DNA from: Ilumatobacteraceae bacterium
GTDB taxonomy: Bacteria > Actinomycetota > Acidimicrobiia > Acidimicrobiales > Ilumatobacteraceae
Reading direction: 5' to 3'
Length of the DNA stretch: 64,000 nt
NCBI GenBank assembly: GCA_025358075.1
Contig: JANYKU010000097.1
Coordinates: 26,980 to 90,979 of the forward strand
Below, in pieces: positions 1 to 8,565 of this stretch. The notes beneath the pieces are model-generated. The model did not search any database. It was given only the letters and a program-made list of their open reading frames with translations, and had not been told where the DNA came from. The translations under genes were made by a program, and so were the position numbers. Position 1 is the stretch's first letter; the number at the start of each line of letters is the position of its first letter.

Positions 1-131
1 GGTTGGTGGGACGGAGCACGCGATGGGGTAGCCGCGTGGTTGGGCGATGCTGCAGGCCGCCCCGATGGGGCACCCTGACTGCGCATCGACCGCGGCAACT
101 CGCGGGCGTCATGGTCGAGGACGTCGATCAT
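1..131 (-). CDS. 5' end of an unidentified gene, cut by the left edge
   Basis: Read leftwards from an ATG at 131, the frame stays open for 43 codons to the window edge. An AAGGAG ribosome-binding site sits at 146-141, nine bases before the ATG, and this is the main support. The visible N-terminus begins MIDVLDHDARELPRSMRS and then becomes rich in Pro, Ala and Ser. No family can be named from so short a piece. The gene is divergent from the ArsR-SRPBCC gene at 346, with about 215 bases between them that hold both upstream regions. Confidence 0.45.
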   Translation of the reverse strand, partial: MIDVLDHDARELPRSMRSQGAPSGRPAASPNHAATPSRAPSHQ

Positions 132-309
132 GAGGTATCTCTCCTTGTCGTCGTTTGTCGATGCGTTTCGGCACGCGGATGTAGACCCGAGAGGTTTAGG
201 GGTCCATCGCATTACATGTCGAACTCATGACAAATATTGCGGATACGTTACGAATAGAACGTTTCACGCACGGGGAATGTTTCGAACCCTCCAAGTGGCA
301 GTCGTCACA

Positions 310-338
310 TTGATATGTAACCATTGAGTTACATATTC
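310..338 (+). promoter_or_regulatory. Promoter with overlapping ArsR-type operator
   Basis: A perfect inverted repeat ATATGTAAC-N6-GTTACATAT spans 313-336. It lies inside a likely promoter, TTGATA (310-315), 17-base spacer, CATATT (333-338). Transcription would then start almost at the GTG at 346, giving a leaderless mRNA. The position fits autorepression by the ArsR domain encoded just downstream. The palindrome is seen directly; its use as operator is inferred. Confidence 0.7.
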
Positions 339-345
339 TGACCGC

Positions 346-1098
346 GTGGACAACGTGTTCAAGGCCCTTGCCGATCCGACGCGACGTGCGTTGCTCGACG
401 AGCTGTTTCGTCGAGACGGCCAGACGCTGAGCGCGCTCGAAGGGCACTTCTCGATGAGTCGAATTGGCGTGATGAAGCACCTGAAGCTGCTGGAACAGGC
501 GGGCTTGGTGGTCACCAAGCGGCGAGGTCGCGAGAAGTTGCACTACTTGAACCCTGTCCCCATCCGGCAGGCCCATGACCGATGGGTGAGCAAGTACACC
601 GAGCCGTGGGCCGCTGCGCTCATCGAGCTCAAGAAGCGATTGGAGAACCCTATGGAGAAGGTCTTCGAGATCTACATCCGCACCACCCCCGAACGACTCT
701 GGGAGGCGATCACCGATCCGCAGACCAGAACCAAGTTCCAGTTCGGCAACACGATCACGTCGACGTGGGAACCGGGCTCGCACTGGGAGATGCGCAACCC
801 CGCGGCGCCGTTCGTGTTGGGCGAAGGCGAGAACCTCGAGGTGGATCCGCCTCGCCGGCTCGTGCAGAGCATGGTTGCTCTTTGGGGCGACGACGTGAAG
901 CGCGAGGGAACCTCGCGGGTCACGTGGGAGATCGAGCCAGTCGGCGATTCGTGCCGGTTGATCGTCACGCATGATCAGCTCCGCGATGGCGCTAACGCTC
1001 AGCTCTACGGTGGCTGGCCGATGATCCTCTCGGGCCTGAAGACCTGGCTCGAGCTCGGCGAGGTGCTGACAACACCGGGGTCGTTGATGTACAGCTGA
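346..1098 (+). CDS. ArsR-family regulator fused to an SRPBCC (AHSA1) domain
   Basis: Residues 1-95 form an ArsR winged helix: the N-terminal block FKALADPTRR and the recognition-helix region SRIGVMKHLKLLEQAGLV are typical of the SRPBCC-associated ArsR subgroup. Residues 100-245 are an AHSA1-like SRPBCC domain starting at MEKVFEIYIRTTPERLW, a fold that binds hydrophobic ligands. In most genomes these are two adjacent genes; here they are one 250-residue protein, so ligand binding could directly control DNA binding. The start is the GTG at 346, just after the operator. The gene is a paralogue of the split pair at 21500 and 21865. No metal-binding cysteine motif is present, so metal sensing is unlikely. 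Confidence 0.85.
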   Translation: MDNVFKALADPTRRALLDELFRRDGQTLSALEGHFSMSRIGVMKHLKLLEQAGLVVTKRRGREKLHYLNPVPIRQAHDRWVSKYTEPWAAALIELKKRLENPMEKVFEIYIRTTPERLWEAITDPQTRTKFQFGNTITSTWEPGSHWEMRNPAAPFVLGEGENLEVDPPRRLVQSMVALWGDDVKREGTSRVTWEIEPVGDSCRLIVTHDQLRDGANAQLYGGWPMILSGLKTWLELGEVLTTPGSLMYS

Positions 1099-1139
1099 GA
1101 CCCGCGGTTCGGGCCATCGTCGCCAAGTAGGAAACGAGG

Positions 1140-3200
1140 TCAGGCTGACAGGTCGTACAGCGAGACTCCGTCGATCGTTCTTGCCCGGTAGTTGTCGCTG
1201 ACCCATTGGGCGATCTGCCGAGACTCGTTGCTGCCGCCCATCTGCGGCCCGAATCCGCCGCCGCCGGCGATGAAGTAGTGGATCTGTCCGTTTGCTACGT
1301 AACGCTGGAATTCGGCGAGGGTCGGTGACGGGTCGGAACCGTTGAAGCCACCGACCGCCATCACCGGCTTTTGTGTTGCCAGCTGGAAGCCCGAGGCGTC
1401 GTTCGAACCGATGGCCGCGGCGACCCAGGTGTAGCGATCGCTGTTCTGCAGCAGCGCGGCAACGACCTGGGCGCTCGGGTTGCTGCTGTTCAGCAAGCCA
1501 CCACCGGCCGGTCCGCGACCGCCGTTGCCGACACCCGGGAACCTGCCGGCGCCAGGGAACCCGCCAGGGAACCCGCCAGGCGGTCGGCCCTGCCGACCCT
1601 GTCGAGCGCCGGGCAAACCGACTGGAGGTTGTCCCGGACCACCGCCCGGGAAGCGTCCACCGGGACCGCCACGTGCAGCTTGCACGGTCGGGCCGGCGGT
1701 CACGATCGAACCGGAGTGCGGAGTCGACACGGTCTGCAACGCCCATGCCGTCGGGCCGGCGAGACACACCGCAGCGGCAGCGACCGCCGATGCGGTCAAC
1801 AGCTTCGGAGACACCCGCGGCCCGACCAGCAACGCCGCGGCGGCAATGAGGCCACCAACCACGACAGCGTTGCGCAGCCACGGGTGCCAGCCGGCCGAAC
1901 GGGCGAGCAACCGCGACGACCACAGTGTGGTGGCGATGACCGCCGCGGCGAGAACGACACGAGCCGTCAGGTTGCGGCGGTGCCGCCACAACACGTCGGC
2001 ACCGACGCCGATCAGAACGGCGATCGCGGGTGCGAGCGCGACCGTGTAGTACTCGTGGAAGATCCCCTTCATGTAGCTGAAGACCAGTGCGGTGACGACC
2101 AGCCAGCCACCCCAGACGATGATCATCGCCCGGGTGTGGTCGGTGCGACCGGCGCGCCGTGTGATCCACAGAGCGGCGACGGCGAAGATCAGGGCAGCCG
2201 GGATGAGCCAGGCGACCTGTCCGCCCATCACACCGTCGAACATTCGAGTGATGCCGGTCTTGCCCCACACACCCGTGCCGACGCTGCCGGTCTCGTTCCC
2301 GGTCAAGCGCCCAAAGCCGTTGTAGCCGAACGTCAGATCGAAGATGTTGTTGTTCTGCGAGCCGCCGATGAATGGGCGCATTCCGGCCGGTGTCAACTCG
2401 ACGATCGCCAACCACCAACCGGCGGCCAGCACCATCGCTGCACCACCGATGAAGAGGTCGGCGACACGACGACGCAAGCGCTGCGGGGCGGCGACCAGAT
2501 ACGCCAACGCCAGTGGCGGAAGCACCAGCAGGATCTGCAACTGCTTGGTCAGGAAGCCGAACCCGATGAGTGCGCCGGTCAGCACGATCCAGCGCCGTCG
2601 TCCATCTTCGATGCCGCGCATCGTCGCGTAGGCCGCCAGCGCCATGATCAACGTCAACATCGCATCGGGGTTGTTGAACCGGAACATCAGCGCCGCAACC
2701 GGACTGGTGGCCATCACCACTCCGGCGAGCAGAGCAGCCATCGCCGAGAACCTGCGGCGCACGGAGGCGTACACCACGCCAACGGTGGCGACGCCCATCA
2801 ATGCCTGCGGGACGAGGATGCTCCACGAATTGAGGCCGAAGATGCGAACCGACAGGCCCATGATCCACAACGACGCCGGCGGTTTGTCGACCGTGATCGC
2901 GTTGGCTGCGTCGGACGAGCCGAAGAACCACGCCTTCCAACTCTGCGAGCCCGCTTGCGCCGCGGCGGAATAGAACGAGTTCGCCCAGCCGGAGGCGCTG
3001 AGACCCCACAGGAACATGACGGCGGTGAGGCCCAGCAGCGTGACCAGGGCCGGGCGCTCCCAGCGGGCGCGCATCGGCGAGGTGCCGGTGTCCATCGGTG
3101 CGGACGGCATTTCGACCGGGTACTGAGTCTGTGGCGACGGGGGTGGCCACGGCGGATCCACAACGAGTGGTTCGGCGGCGGTTCCGCCGATGGTGATCAT
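1140..3200 (-). CDS. GT39/ArnT-like membrane glycosyltransferase (YkcB-like)
   Basis: A 686-residue polytopic membrane protein of the PMT/ArnT family, which moves a sugar from a polyprenyl phosphate to an acceptor outside the membrane. The luminal motif VDKPPASLW matches the family DKPP signature, and about a dozen hydrophobic segments fill residues 45-500. A Gly/Pro/Arg-rich linker follows (about residues 530-590, repeats of PGGFPGG type), then a C-terminal extracytoplasmic domain of about 90 residues that includes GGFNGSDPSPTLAEFQRYV, as in YkcA/YkcB-type proteins. The ATG at 3200 is two bases after the stop of the GT2-GtrA gene, so the two are co-translated. Acceptor and sugar are unknown. 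Confidence 0.85.
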   Translation of the reverse strand: MITIGGTAAEPLVVDPPWPPPSPQTQYPVEMPSAPMDTGTSPMRARWERPALVTLLGLTAVMFLWGLSASGWANSFYSAAAQAGSQSWKAWFFGSSDAANAITVDKPPASLWIMGLSVRIFGLNSWSILVPQALMGVATVGVVYASVRRRFSAMAALLAGVVMATSPVAALMFRFNNPDAMLTLIMALAAYATMRGIEDGRRRWIVLTGALIGFGFLTKQLQILLVLPPLALAYLVAAPQRLRRRVADLFIGGAAMVLAAGWWLAIVELTPAGMRPFIGGSQNNNIFDLTFGYNGFGRLTGNETGSVGTGVWGKTGITRMFDGVMGGQVAWLIPAALIFAVAALWITRRAGRTDHTRAMIIVWGGWLVVTALVFSYMKGIFHEYYTVALAPAIAVLIGVGADVLWRHRRNLTARVVLAAAVIATTLWSSRLLARSAGWHPWLRNAVVVGGLIAAAALLVGPRVSPKLLTASAVAAAAVCLAGPTAWALQTVSTPHSGSIVTAGPTVQAARGGPGGRFPGGGPGQPPVGLPGARQGRQGRPPGGFPGGFPGAGRFPGVGNGGRGPAGGGLLNSSNPSAQVVAALLQNSDRYTWVAAAIGSNDASGFQLATQKPVMAVGGFNGSDPSPTLAEFQRYVANGQIHYFIAGGGGFGPQMGGSNESRQIAQWVSDNYRARTIDGVSLYDLSA

Positions 3201-3202
3201 GA

Positions 3203-4438
3203 TCAGATTCCGATTTCGTAGGCGCGTCGATGGGGGAAGACCCACAGTCGGAAAGCGAGGAAGCGGCCGACGGTGGTGACGAGGTTGGCGAGGATCAAGA
3301 CGGTCAGTTCCACCCACACCGGCGCGGCCGGCCAGGTGGCGGCCAACAGTGCCAGTGACCCAGCCGTCAGCGCCAGCCCGATGAGGAACACGAAGAGCCC
3401 CTGGGCGTGGTGGCGCAGCGCCCCCTCGGCTCCGTGCACACCGAAGGTGATCCGACGGTTGGCCGCCGTGTTGCCGATGGCCGTCAGGCACAGCGCCACG
3501 AAGTTGGCCATCTGCGAGCCGAGCGGCTGCCGGAAGAGGAGGAACATCGCGGCGTAGGCGATGGTGCTGGCGATTCCGATCGCGCCGAATCGAAGCACTT
3601 GGAGACTGAACGTCGGAGGTGGGTCGGTCGGGTTCCCGGCACGGCGGCCGAAGCGGTGACGGATCAACGAGGTCTTGATCGAGCCCGTGGCGAACCCACG
3701 CACGAGCCGCACCACACCCTTGAGATCGCCGATCGCCGTCGCGGCGATGTCGACCCGGCTGTCGGGGTCGTCGATCCAATCGACCGGCACCTCGTGGATC
3801 CGAAGCCCGCAACGCTGAGCCAACACGAGCAGCTCGGTGTCGAAGAACCAGCTGTTGTCCTGGATGAGCGGCAGCAGTTCGGTGGCGACGTCTCGTCGGA
3901 TCGCCTTGAAGCCGCACTGCGCGTCGGTGAAGCGCGCCGCCAGGGTGCCCCGCAGGATCACGTTGTAACAGCGTGAGATCAGCTCTCGCTTCACGCCCCG
4001 AACGACGTTGGAGCCTCGTGCGAGACGGCTGCCGATCGCCAGATCGGAGTGGCCCGTCAGCAGGGGAGCGATCAACGGCAGCAGAGCCGCCAGGTCGGTG
4101 GACAGATCGACGTCCATATAGGCGAGCACGGTGGCGTCGGATGCCCCCCAAGCAGCGCGCAGTGCCCGGCCTCTGCCCTTCTGGTCGAGACGGAGGTAGA
4201 CGACATCCGTCAGTTCGTCGACGAGTTTCGTAGCAATGGCGCCGGTGCCGTCGGTGCTGGCGTTGTCGGCGATCGTGATTCGGAACGTGACTGGCAGCGA
4301 ATCGCTGAGATAGCGGTGCAGGCGGCGCACCGAGGGCTCGAGGTCGGCCTCTTCGTTGTACACCGGAATGACGACGTCCAGCGTCGGCGGGGCCTCGTCG
4401 AGCAGGTCTGCTGCCCGCGCGTCCATCGTCGCTGTCAT
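3203..4438 (-). CDS. Polyprenyl-phosphate glycosyltransferase (GT2) with C-terminal GtrA domain
   Basis: Residues 20-250 are a GT2 fold of the dolichyl-phosphate mannose synthase type: VVIPVYNEEADLEPS at the nucleotide site and the DxD region AYMDVDLSTD. It should make a polyprenyl-phosphate sugar on the cytoplasmic face. Residues from about 265 to the end hold four hydrophobic segments of the GtrA family, proposed to flip such lipids. The ATG at 4438 is chosen; a TTG 48 bases further upstream is possible but has no clear ribosome-binding site. Together with the downstream GT39 gene it forms a synthesise-flip-transfer unit that decorates a cell-surface acceptor. Confidence 0.88.
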   Translation of the reverse strand: MTATMDARAADLLDEAPPTLDVVIPVYNEEADLEPSVRRLHRYLSDSLPVTFRITIADNASTDGTGAIATKLVDELTDVVYLRLDQKGRGRALRAAWGASDATVLAYMDVDLSTDLAALLPLIAPLLTGHSDLAIGSRLARGSNVVRGVKRELISRCYNVILRGTLAARFTDAQCGFKAIRRDVATELLPLIQDNSWFFDTELLVLAQRCGLRIHEVPVDWIDDPDSRVDIAATAIGDLKGVVRLVRGFATGSIKTSLIRHRFGRRAGNPTDPPPTFSLQVLRFGAIGIASTIAYAAMFLLFRQPLGSQMANFVALCLTAIGNTAANRRITFGVHGAEGALRHHAQGLFVFLIGLALTAGSLALLAATWPAAPVWVELTVLILANLVTTVGRFLAFRLWVFPHRRAYEIGI

Positions 4439-4595
4439 GCGATGACTGTAAAAAGGCCCCGTAAGACGAGTCCTTGTGGAGTTCAAGAACTGGGTGAGAG
4501 GCTGATCATCGCATCACCGATGAGTTTTGGAGCGCGGCGGCGTTTCAACGAATTCAACATCGGCAACCCGCCGAAAACAACAAGGAGGATGCAAC

Positions 4596-5012
4596 GTGGA
4601 TTGGAAGCTCGAACTCGTGATGGTACCCGTCTCGGATGTCGATCGCGCCAAGGCGTTCTACATCGAGCAGGCCGGGTTCGACCTGCTCGTCGACCACAGC
4701 GCCGGTGAAGACTTTCGCGTCGTGCAGCTGACGCCCCCCGGCTCTGCCTGCTCGATCGCTGTCATGAAGTCGCCGACGGCGCCCGGATCCGTGCACGGCC
4801 TGCACCTGGTCGTTTCCGACATCGATGCGGCGCGTGCCGAGCTGGTAGGCCGAGGTGTCGACGCCAGCGAGCTGTACCACTTCGCGGAGACCGGACAGAT
4901 GCCTGGGCCGGATCCCGACCGTCGCGACTACAACACCTTTATCTCGTTCAACGATCCTGACGGCAACTCGTGGCTGGTCCAGGAAGTGAAGCGGACGGCG
5001 CCGCGGGTCTGA
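4596..5012 (+). CDS. VOC-family protein (glyoxalase/dioxygenase superfamily)
   Basis: A 138-residue protein with the paired beta-alpha-beta-beta-beta modules of the vicinal oxygen chelate fold: VMVPVSDVDRAKAFYIEQAGF in the first half, and HGLHLVVSDIDAARAEL followed by ISFNDPDGNSWLVQE in the second. The terminal DPDGNSW...QE motif carries the usual metal-ligand glutamate. The start is the GTG at 4596, fixed by a strong AAGGAGG at 4582-4588; in-frame codons further upstream have no such site. Substrate unknown. It is divergent from the glycosyltransferase pair. Confidence 0.88.
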   Translation: MDWKLELVMVPVSDVDRAKAFYIEQAGFDLLVDHSAGEDFRVVQLTPPGSACSIAVMKSPTAPGSVHGLHLVVSDIDAARAELVGRGVDASELYHFAETGQMPGPDPDRRDYNTFISFNDPDGNSWLVQEVKRTAPRV

Positions 5013-5092
5013 CAGCGCTCGAACTTTGTCGCTCTCAACCCGTGCTCGGTCGGAGCGACGAAGTTGGCGATGGTTCTGTAAGGTGCCAGGCG

Positions 5093-6073
5093 ATGAAGCT
5101 GGCGATCGTCGGAGCCGGTGGCATGGGTTCGTTTCACGCCCGATCACTCGCCGCCCTTCCAGGTGTCGAGATCGTGGCCATCGCCGACTTGCGGGTTTCC
5201 GCTGCTGAAGCGTTGACGGCGGTGGTCGGCGGCACACCGTCGGCCGACGGTCTTGCCGTTGCTTCGATGAGCGACCTCGATGGGCTGGTGATCGCTTCGC
5301 CCGAAGACTCGCACGAAGCGTTGATCCATGCTGCGCTGGCCCAAGGCACCCGCATCCTGTGCGAGAAGCCGCTCGCCGTCGGCGTCACAGCGTGCCGGCG
5401 AATCGTCGATGCCGAGGTGGCGATCGGTCACCGCATGCTCCAACTCGGCCTGATGCGAGTGTTCGACCCAGCGCATGTCCAGTTGGCCGCCGAGGTGGCC
5501 GCACTCGGCGAGCTGCATCATGTGCGTTGCGTGCACCGCAACGTGCACGAGGTGCGCCGCACAGCGCAGCTCATCCTCAACCAGTCACTCGTCCACGACA
5601 TCCACAGCTTGCGGTGGCTCGTGGGCCGCGACATCACTCGGGTGACGACACTGGCCACTCCGAACCCCGATCATGTCGAGCACCTGATGTTGACGGCGGA
5701 GTTCGAGGGTGCAGGGCATGCCGTCGTCGAGTTCAGCGAGCACGGCTTTGCCTACGAGGTCACGGTCGAGGTCGAAGGCGAGCTCGGTGATGCTGTCATG
5801 GCACCGGTGATGCGCCCCACGGTGCGGCGCGGGGGCTCGGCGTACGTCAACATCGGCACCGACTGGTTCGGGCGCTTCGCCGAGGCCTACCGCATCGAAG
5901 CGGCGGTGTGGCTGGACTCGATCGCCGGTCCGACAGCGATTGGTCCCTCGGCGTGGGACGGATTGGTCGCCGAGCGGGTGGTCGAGGCAGCGATCGAGTC
6001 GATACGAACGCGCCAACCCGCCGAGGTGACGAAGCTGGAGATGGCCGATTTCTACCGATCGTCGGCGCCGTGA
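5093..6073 (+). CDS. Gfo/Idh/MocA-family NAD(P)-dependent oxidoreductase
   Basis: 326 residues. The Rossmann nucleotide motif GAGGMGSFHARSL is at residues 7-19 and the family EKPLAVG motif, whose lysine is catalytic, is near residue 97. The C-terminal alpha/beta domain follows from about residue 120, with the HDIHSLRWLVG segment that often supplies the active-site histidine. The family oxidises or reduces sugars and cyclitols (for example inositol dehydrogenases), but the substrate cannot be read from sequence. The ATG at 5093 is chosen because the Rossmann strand starts there. It stands apart from the other two Gfo/Idh genes of this window. Confidence 0.85.
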   Translation: MKLAIVGAGGMGSFHARSLAALPGVEIVAIADLRVSAAEALTAVVGGTPSADGLAVASMSDLDGLVIASPEDSHEALIHAALAQGTRILCEKPLAVGVTACRRIVDAEVAIGHRMLQLGLMRVFDPAHVQLAAEVAALGELHHVRCVHRNVHEVRRTAQLILNQSLVHDIHSLRWLVGRDITRVTTLATPNPDHVEHLMLTAEFEGAGHAVVEFSEHGFAYEVTVEVEGELGDAVMAPVMRPTVRRGGSAYVNIGTDWFGRFAEAYRIEAAVWLDSIAGPTAIGPSAWDGLVAERVVEAAIESIRTRQPAEVTKLEMADFYRSSAP

Positions 6074-6163
6074 TCGCTTTGGAACACGTTCCGACCCCGA
6101 CTCCGATAGCGTGACAAGAGGCTCGCTGAATCTGGCGGGCCATTTTCATGAGATGAGAGACAG

Positions 6164-6364
6164 TTGACTACAGGTACCGTGAAGTTCTTCAACGCCGAGA
6201 AGGGCTTTGGATTCATTGCTCGTGAGGGTGGCGAAGACGTCTTCGTGCACTACTCGAACATTCAAGGCGATGGCTACAAGTCGTTGCAAGAGGGACAGAG
6301 CGTCGAATTCGACATCGCTCCCGGCCGCAAAGGCGAAGAAGCGCAAAACGTCAGGCCGCTCTGA
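6164..6364 (+). CDS. Cold-shock protein (CspA family)
   Basis: A 66-residue single-domain RNA chaperone. Both RNA-binding motifs are intact: KGFGFI (RNP1) and VFVHY (RNP2), after the usual [12 protein letters not shown] start. The start codon is TTG at 6164, preceded by the purine-rich GAGATGAGAGA. It acts by melting RNA secondary structure. It is a single gene, ended by the hairpin at 6392-6417. Confidence 0.95.
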   Translation: MTTGTVKFFNAEKGFGFIAREGGEDVFVHYSNIQGDGYKSLQEGQSVEFDIAPGRKGEEAQNVRPL

Positions 6365-6391
6365 CACCGCCACATCCACAAGTTGAAACGG

Positions 6392-6417
6392 ACCGCTGAT
6401 CCTTCGGGGCCGGCGGT
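6392..6417. terminator. Hairpin between convergent csp and L,D-transpeptidase genes
   Basis: ACCGC at 6392-6396 pairs with GCGGT at 6413-6417. Further pairs close on a TTCG tetraloop region (CCTTCGGGG). There is no long T-run, only TTCGTTCG, so termination strength is uncertain. Its place between two convergent stop codons suggests it serves both genes. Confidence 0.5.
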
Positions 6418-6452
6418 TCGTTCGCGTCAGGGGTCAGTCGCGAACCGCGGAA

Positions 6453-7520
6453 TCAGGTGACGATGACCTTGGTACCGATCTGGGCGAAGTCCCACATGAA
6501 GCTGGCGTCGAGGTCAGCCTGGCGTGTGCACCCACCCGACAGACGGGTACCCAACTCGGAGTCCTTCATGTAGCGCGATCCGTCGGAGACGTGAATTGGG
6601 ATCCCGTGAAAGCCGATCGCGCCGATCTTGGTCTTCGTGTATCTGATCATCTTCGGCAGAATTGCCTTGCCGTTCCATGCCGTGGAGACCGCCGAGCGGC
6701 TGTACACCACGTGCTCGCCGGGCACTTCGTTGTTGTACTTGCTGCCCGAGACCAGCCATGAGCGGATGACTCGATCGTTCTTGTCGATCGCCCAGACTCG
6801 CTGCCCGGCTCGGTCGTACACCACACGCTTGCCACTGCCGGAATTGGCGGGGAGCGGCGGCGCATCGGGGCCGCTGACGGCAACGTACGAGAGTGGGTAG
6901 CCGAGGAGATCCACGGCACCAGGGGCCGGAGGCGGTGTATGGATGACCAGTGACGCTTCGTCGGGCCAGATGCTGAGCGAGAGTGCGGTCTCACGACCGA
7001 CGACGCCGTCGACGAACATGTCCTTGTCTTTCTGGAGCTTGTTGACCGCGCTGAACGTGGGGTTGTCGAACGTGCCGCTGGCCGTACCAGTGAGGTAGCC
7101 GGCGGCGACCAGCGCATTCTGCAGGCAGGTGACGGCGGTGCCCGTGTCGCCGATGCGCAGCTCGCGCTTGTCGATCTTGCAGGCGGCGGCGGTGGACGAT
7201 GGTTCGTCGCCGACCAGGTCTTGGGCGCCGGATTGGGCGGGCTGAGCCGGATTGATCGTCGTGGTCGGCCCACCGGCGGCAGCGGCCGAATTCCCACCGG
7301 TGGAACCCGGGGTGGCAGCAACCGTGGGCGAGGCGTTGTTGGCGGCTTGCGAATTGGGAGCGGCAGCCGTGACCCGCGAGGGCGGGCTCTTGAAGATCGA
7401 CTGCCCCAGCGAGATCATGCCGATCAGAACGGCACCCGCGGCGAGCACCGCGAGCGCACGGCGAACGTCTTGCTGGGCGCGCGAGATCGGTCGGTTCGGT
7501 CGCCGTGTCTGTGGTGCCAT
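6453..7520 (-). CDS. L,D-transpeptidase with peptidoglycan-binding domain
   Basis: 355 residues: a short cytoplasmic arm, one membrane anchor (about residues 22-42), a Ser/Thr/Pro/Ala-rich spacer, a PG_binding_1 domain (about 113-185, with LRIGDTGTAVTCLQNAL), then a YkuD catalytic domain (about 235-355). The catalytic cysteine is C331 in the motif SGGCTR; most family members have SHGCVR, so the histidine before the Gly-Cys is replaced by Gly. The partner histidine in FHGIPIH is present. It should form 3-3 cross-links, or attach proteins, in the cell wall. The ATG at 7520 fits a lipid-anchored topology. Confidence 0.88.
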   Translation of the reverse strand: MAPQTRRPNRPISRAQQDVRRALAVLAAGAVLIGMISLGQSIFKSPPSRVTAAAPNSQAANNASPTVAATPGSTGGNSAAAAGGPTTTINPAQPAQSGAQDLVGDEPSSTAAACKIDKRELRIGDTGTAVTCLQNALVAAGYLTGTASGTFDNPTFSAVNKLQKDKDMFVDGVVGRETALSLSIWPDEASLVIHTPPPAPGAVDLLGYPLSYVAVSGPDAPPLPANSGSGKRVVYDRAGQRVWAIDKNDRVIRSWLVSGSKYNNEVPGEHVVYSRSAVSTAWNGKAILPKMIRYTKTKIGAIGFHGIPIHVSDGSRYMKDSELGTRLSGGCTRQADLDASFMWDFAQIGTKVIVT

Positions 7521-7641
7521 CAGTTCGGGAAATCGGGGGACCGGAACATGCCAATGGTGATTCTAGCGAGGATCGGCACCAGAAGCCCGACACCAACGAA
7601 CCAGGCCCGTCGGGTGCTTCCGGGTATGGCAAGGTGGCGGG

Positions 7642-8181
7642 ATGGCGACGTGGATTGTGCTGCTACGCGGGGTCAACGTGGGGGGAGCGAACAGGCTGGC
7701 CATGGCCGATCTGAGGGCATTGATGGGTTCGCTCGGCCACACGTCGGTGTCGACCTACATCCAGAGCGGCAACATCGTGTTGACCTCGGCACGGTCGGAT
7801 CGAACTTCGCTTGCGGCAGAGATGTGCGCCGGCATCGAGCAAGCGCATGGATTGTCGGTTTCCGCGGTGCTGCGCACTCCCGAGGAGTTGCGAGCAGCTC
7901 TCGCGGCCAATCCGTTCACCACCGAGCCAGAGGCAACGAAGGTGCTGATCACCTTCTTGTCGGATGTGCCCGCTCCAGAGCACCTGGCAACGCTGGAACG
8001 CGATCGGTTCACTCCGGATCGGTTCCAGTTGCTCGGCAGCGAGATCTACATGCACTACCCGACCGGCGTCGGGCGTTCGAAGATGACCCTCGATTACTTC
8101 GAGAAGCGTCTGGGCGGCGTGCGGGGCACGGCACGCAACCTCAACACCGTGTCAAAGCTGATCGAGCTCGCCGACCCCTGA
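7642..8181 (+). CDS. DUF1697 family protein
   Basis: 179 residues. The opening WIVLLRGVNVGGANRLAMADL and the following YIQSGNIVLTS are the diagnostic blocks of DUF1697, a widespread small family with no proven activity. The closing NLNTVSKLIELA is also typical. It lies 15 bases before the VOC gene at 8197, so the two may share a transcript. Confidence 0.88.
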   Translation: MATWIVLLRGVNVGGANRLAMADLRALMGSLGHTSVSTYIQSGNIVLTSARSDRTSLAAEMCAGIEQAHGLSVSAVLRTPEELRAALAANPFTTEPEATKVLITFLSDVPAPEHLATLERDRFTPDRFQLLGSEIYMHYPTGVGRSKMTLDYFEKRLGGVRGTARNLNTVSKLIELADP

Positions 8182-8196
8182 CACTACGATCGCCGC

Positions 8197-8565
8197 ATGC
8201 CTGCGATCGCCACGCTCACTGTCTTCGCCCTCGACTGCGCAGAGCCGCAACGTCTCGCCGAGTTCTATGGGGCAATCACCGGGTGGGGCCTGGACCGTGA
8301 CCATGGCGATTGGGTCCAGCTACGCAGCGATGGTGGCGCAACGCTCGCGTTCCAGTTGGCCCCCGATCATCAGCCGCCGGTGTGGCCGAGCACCGATCAA
8401 CCACAGCAGGCACATCTCGATTTCGACGTCGACGATCTCGAGGTCGGCGAAGCAGCTGTGATCGCGCTCGGTGCTCGCAAGACGCAAGTGCAGCCCGAGC
8501 CCGACGCCTTCCGTGTGTTCCTCGACCCAGCAGGTCACCCGTTCTGTTTGGTGCTCGCCGGTTAG
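8197..8565 (+). CDS. VOC-family (glyoxalase-like) protein
   Basis: 122 residues of the glyoxalase-like subfamily: FALDCAEPQRLAEFYGAITGW, HLDFDVDDLEVGEAAV and the C-terminal FLDPAGHPFCLV. The pattern is common in actinobacterial proteins of unknown substrate. Its TAG stop at 8563-8565 overlaps the stop of the opposing Nudix-like gene, so no terminator can fit between them. Confidence 0.87.
   Translation: MPAIATLTVFALDCAEPQRLAEFYGAITGWGLDRDHGDWVQLRSDGGATLAFQLAPDHQPPVWPSTDQPQQAHLDFDVDDLEVGEAAVIALGARKTQVQPEPDAFRVFLDPAGHPFCLVLAG

Noticed and set aside
196..3150. Very long open frames antisense to the glycosyltransferase genes
   Set aside because: They are Arg/Pro/Ala-rich products of high-GC codon bias opposite genes with clear domains.
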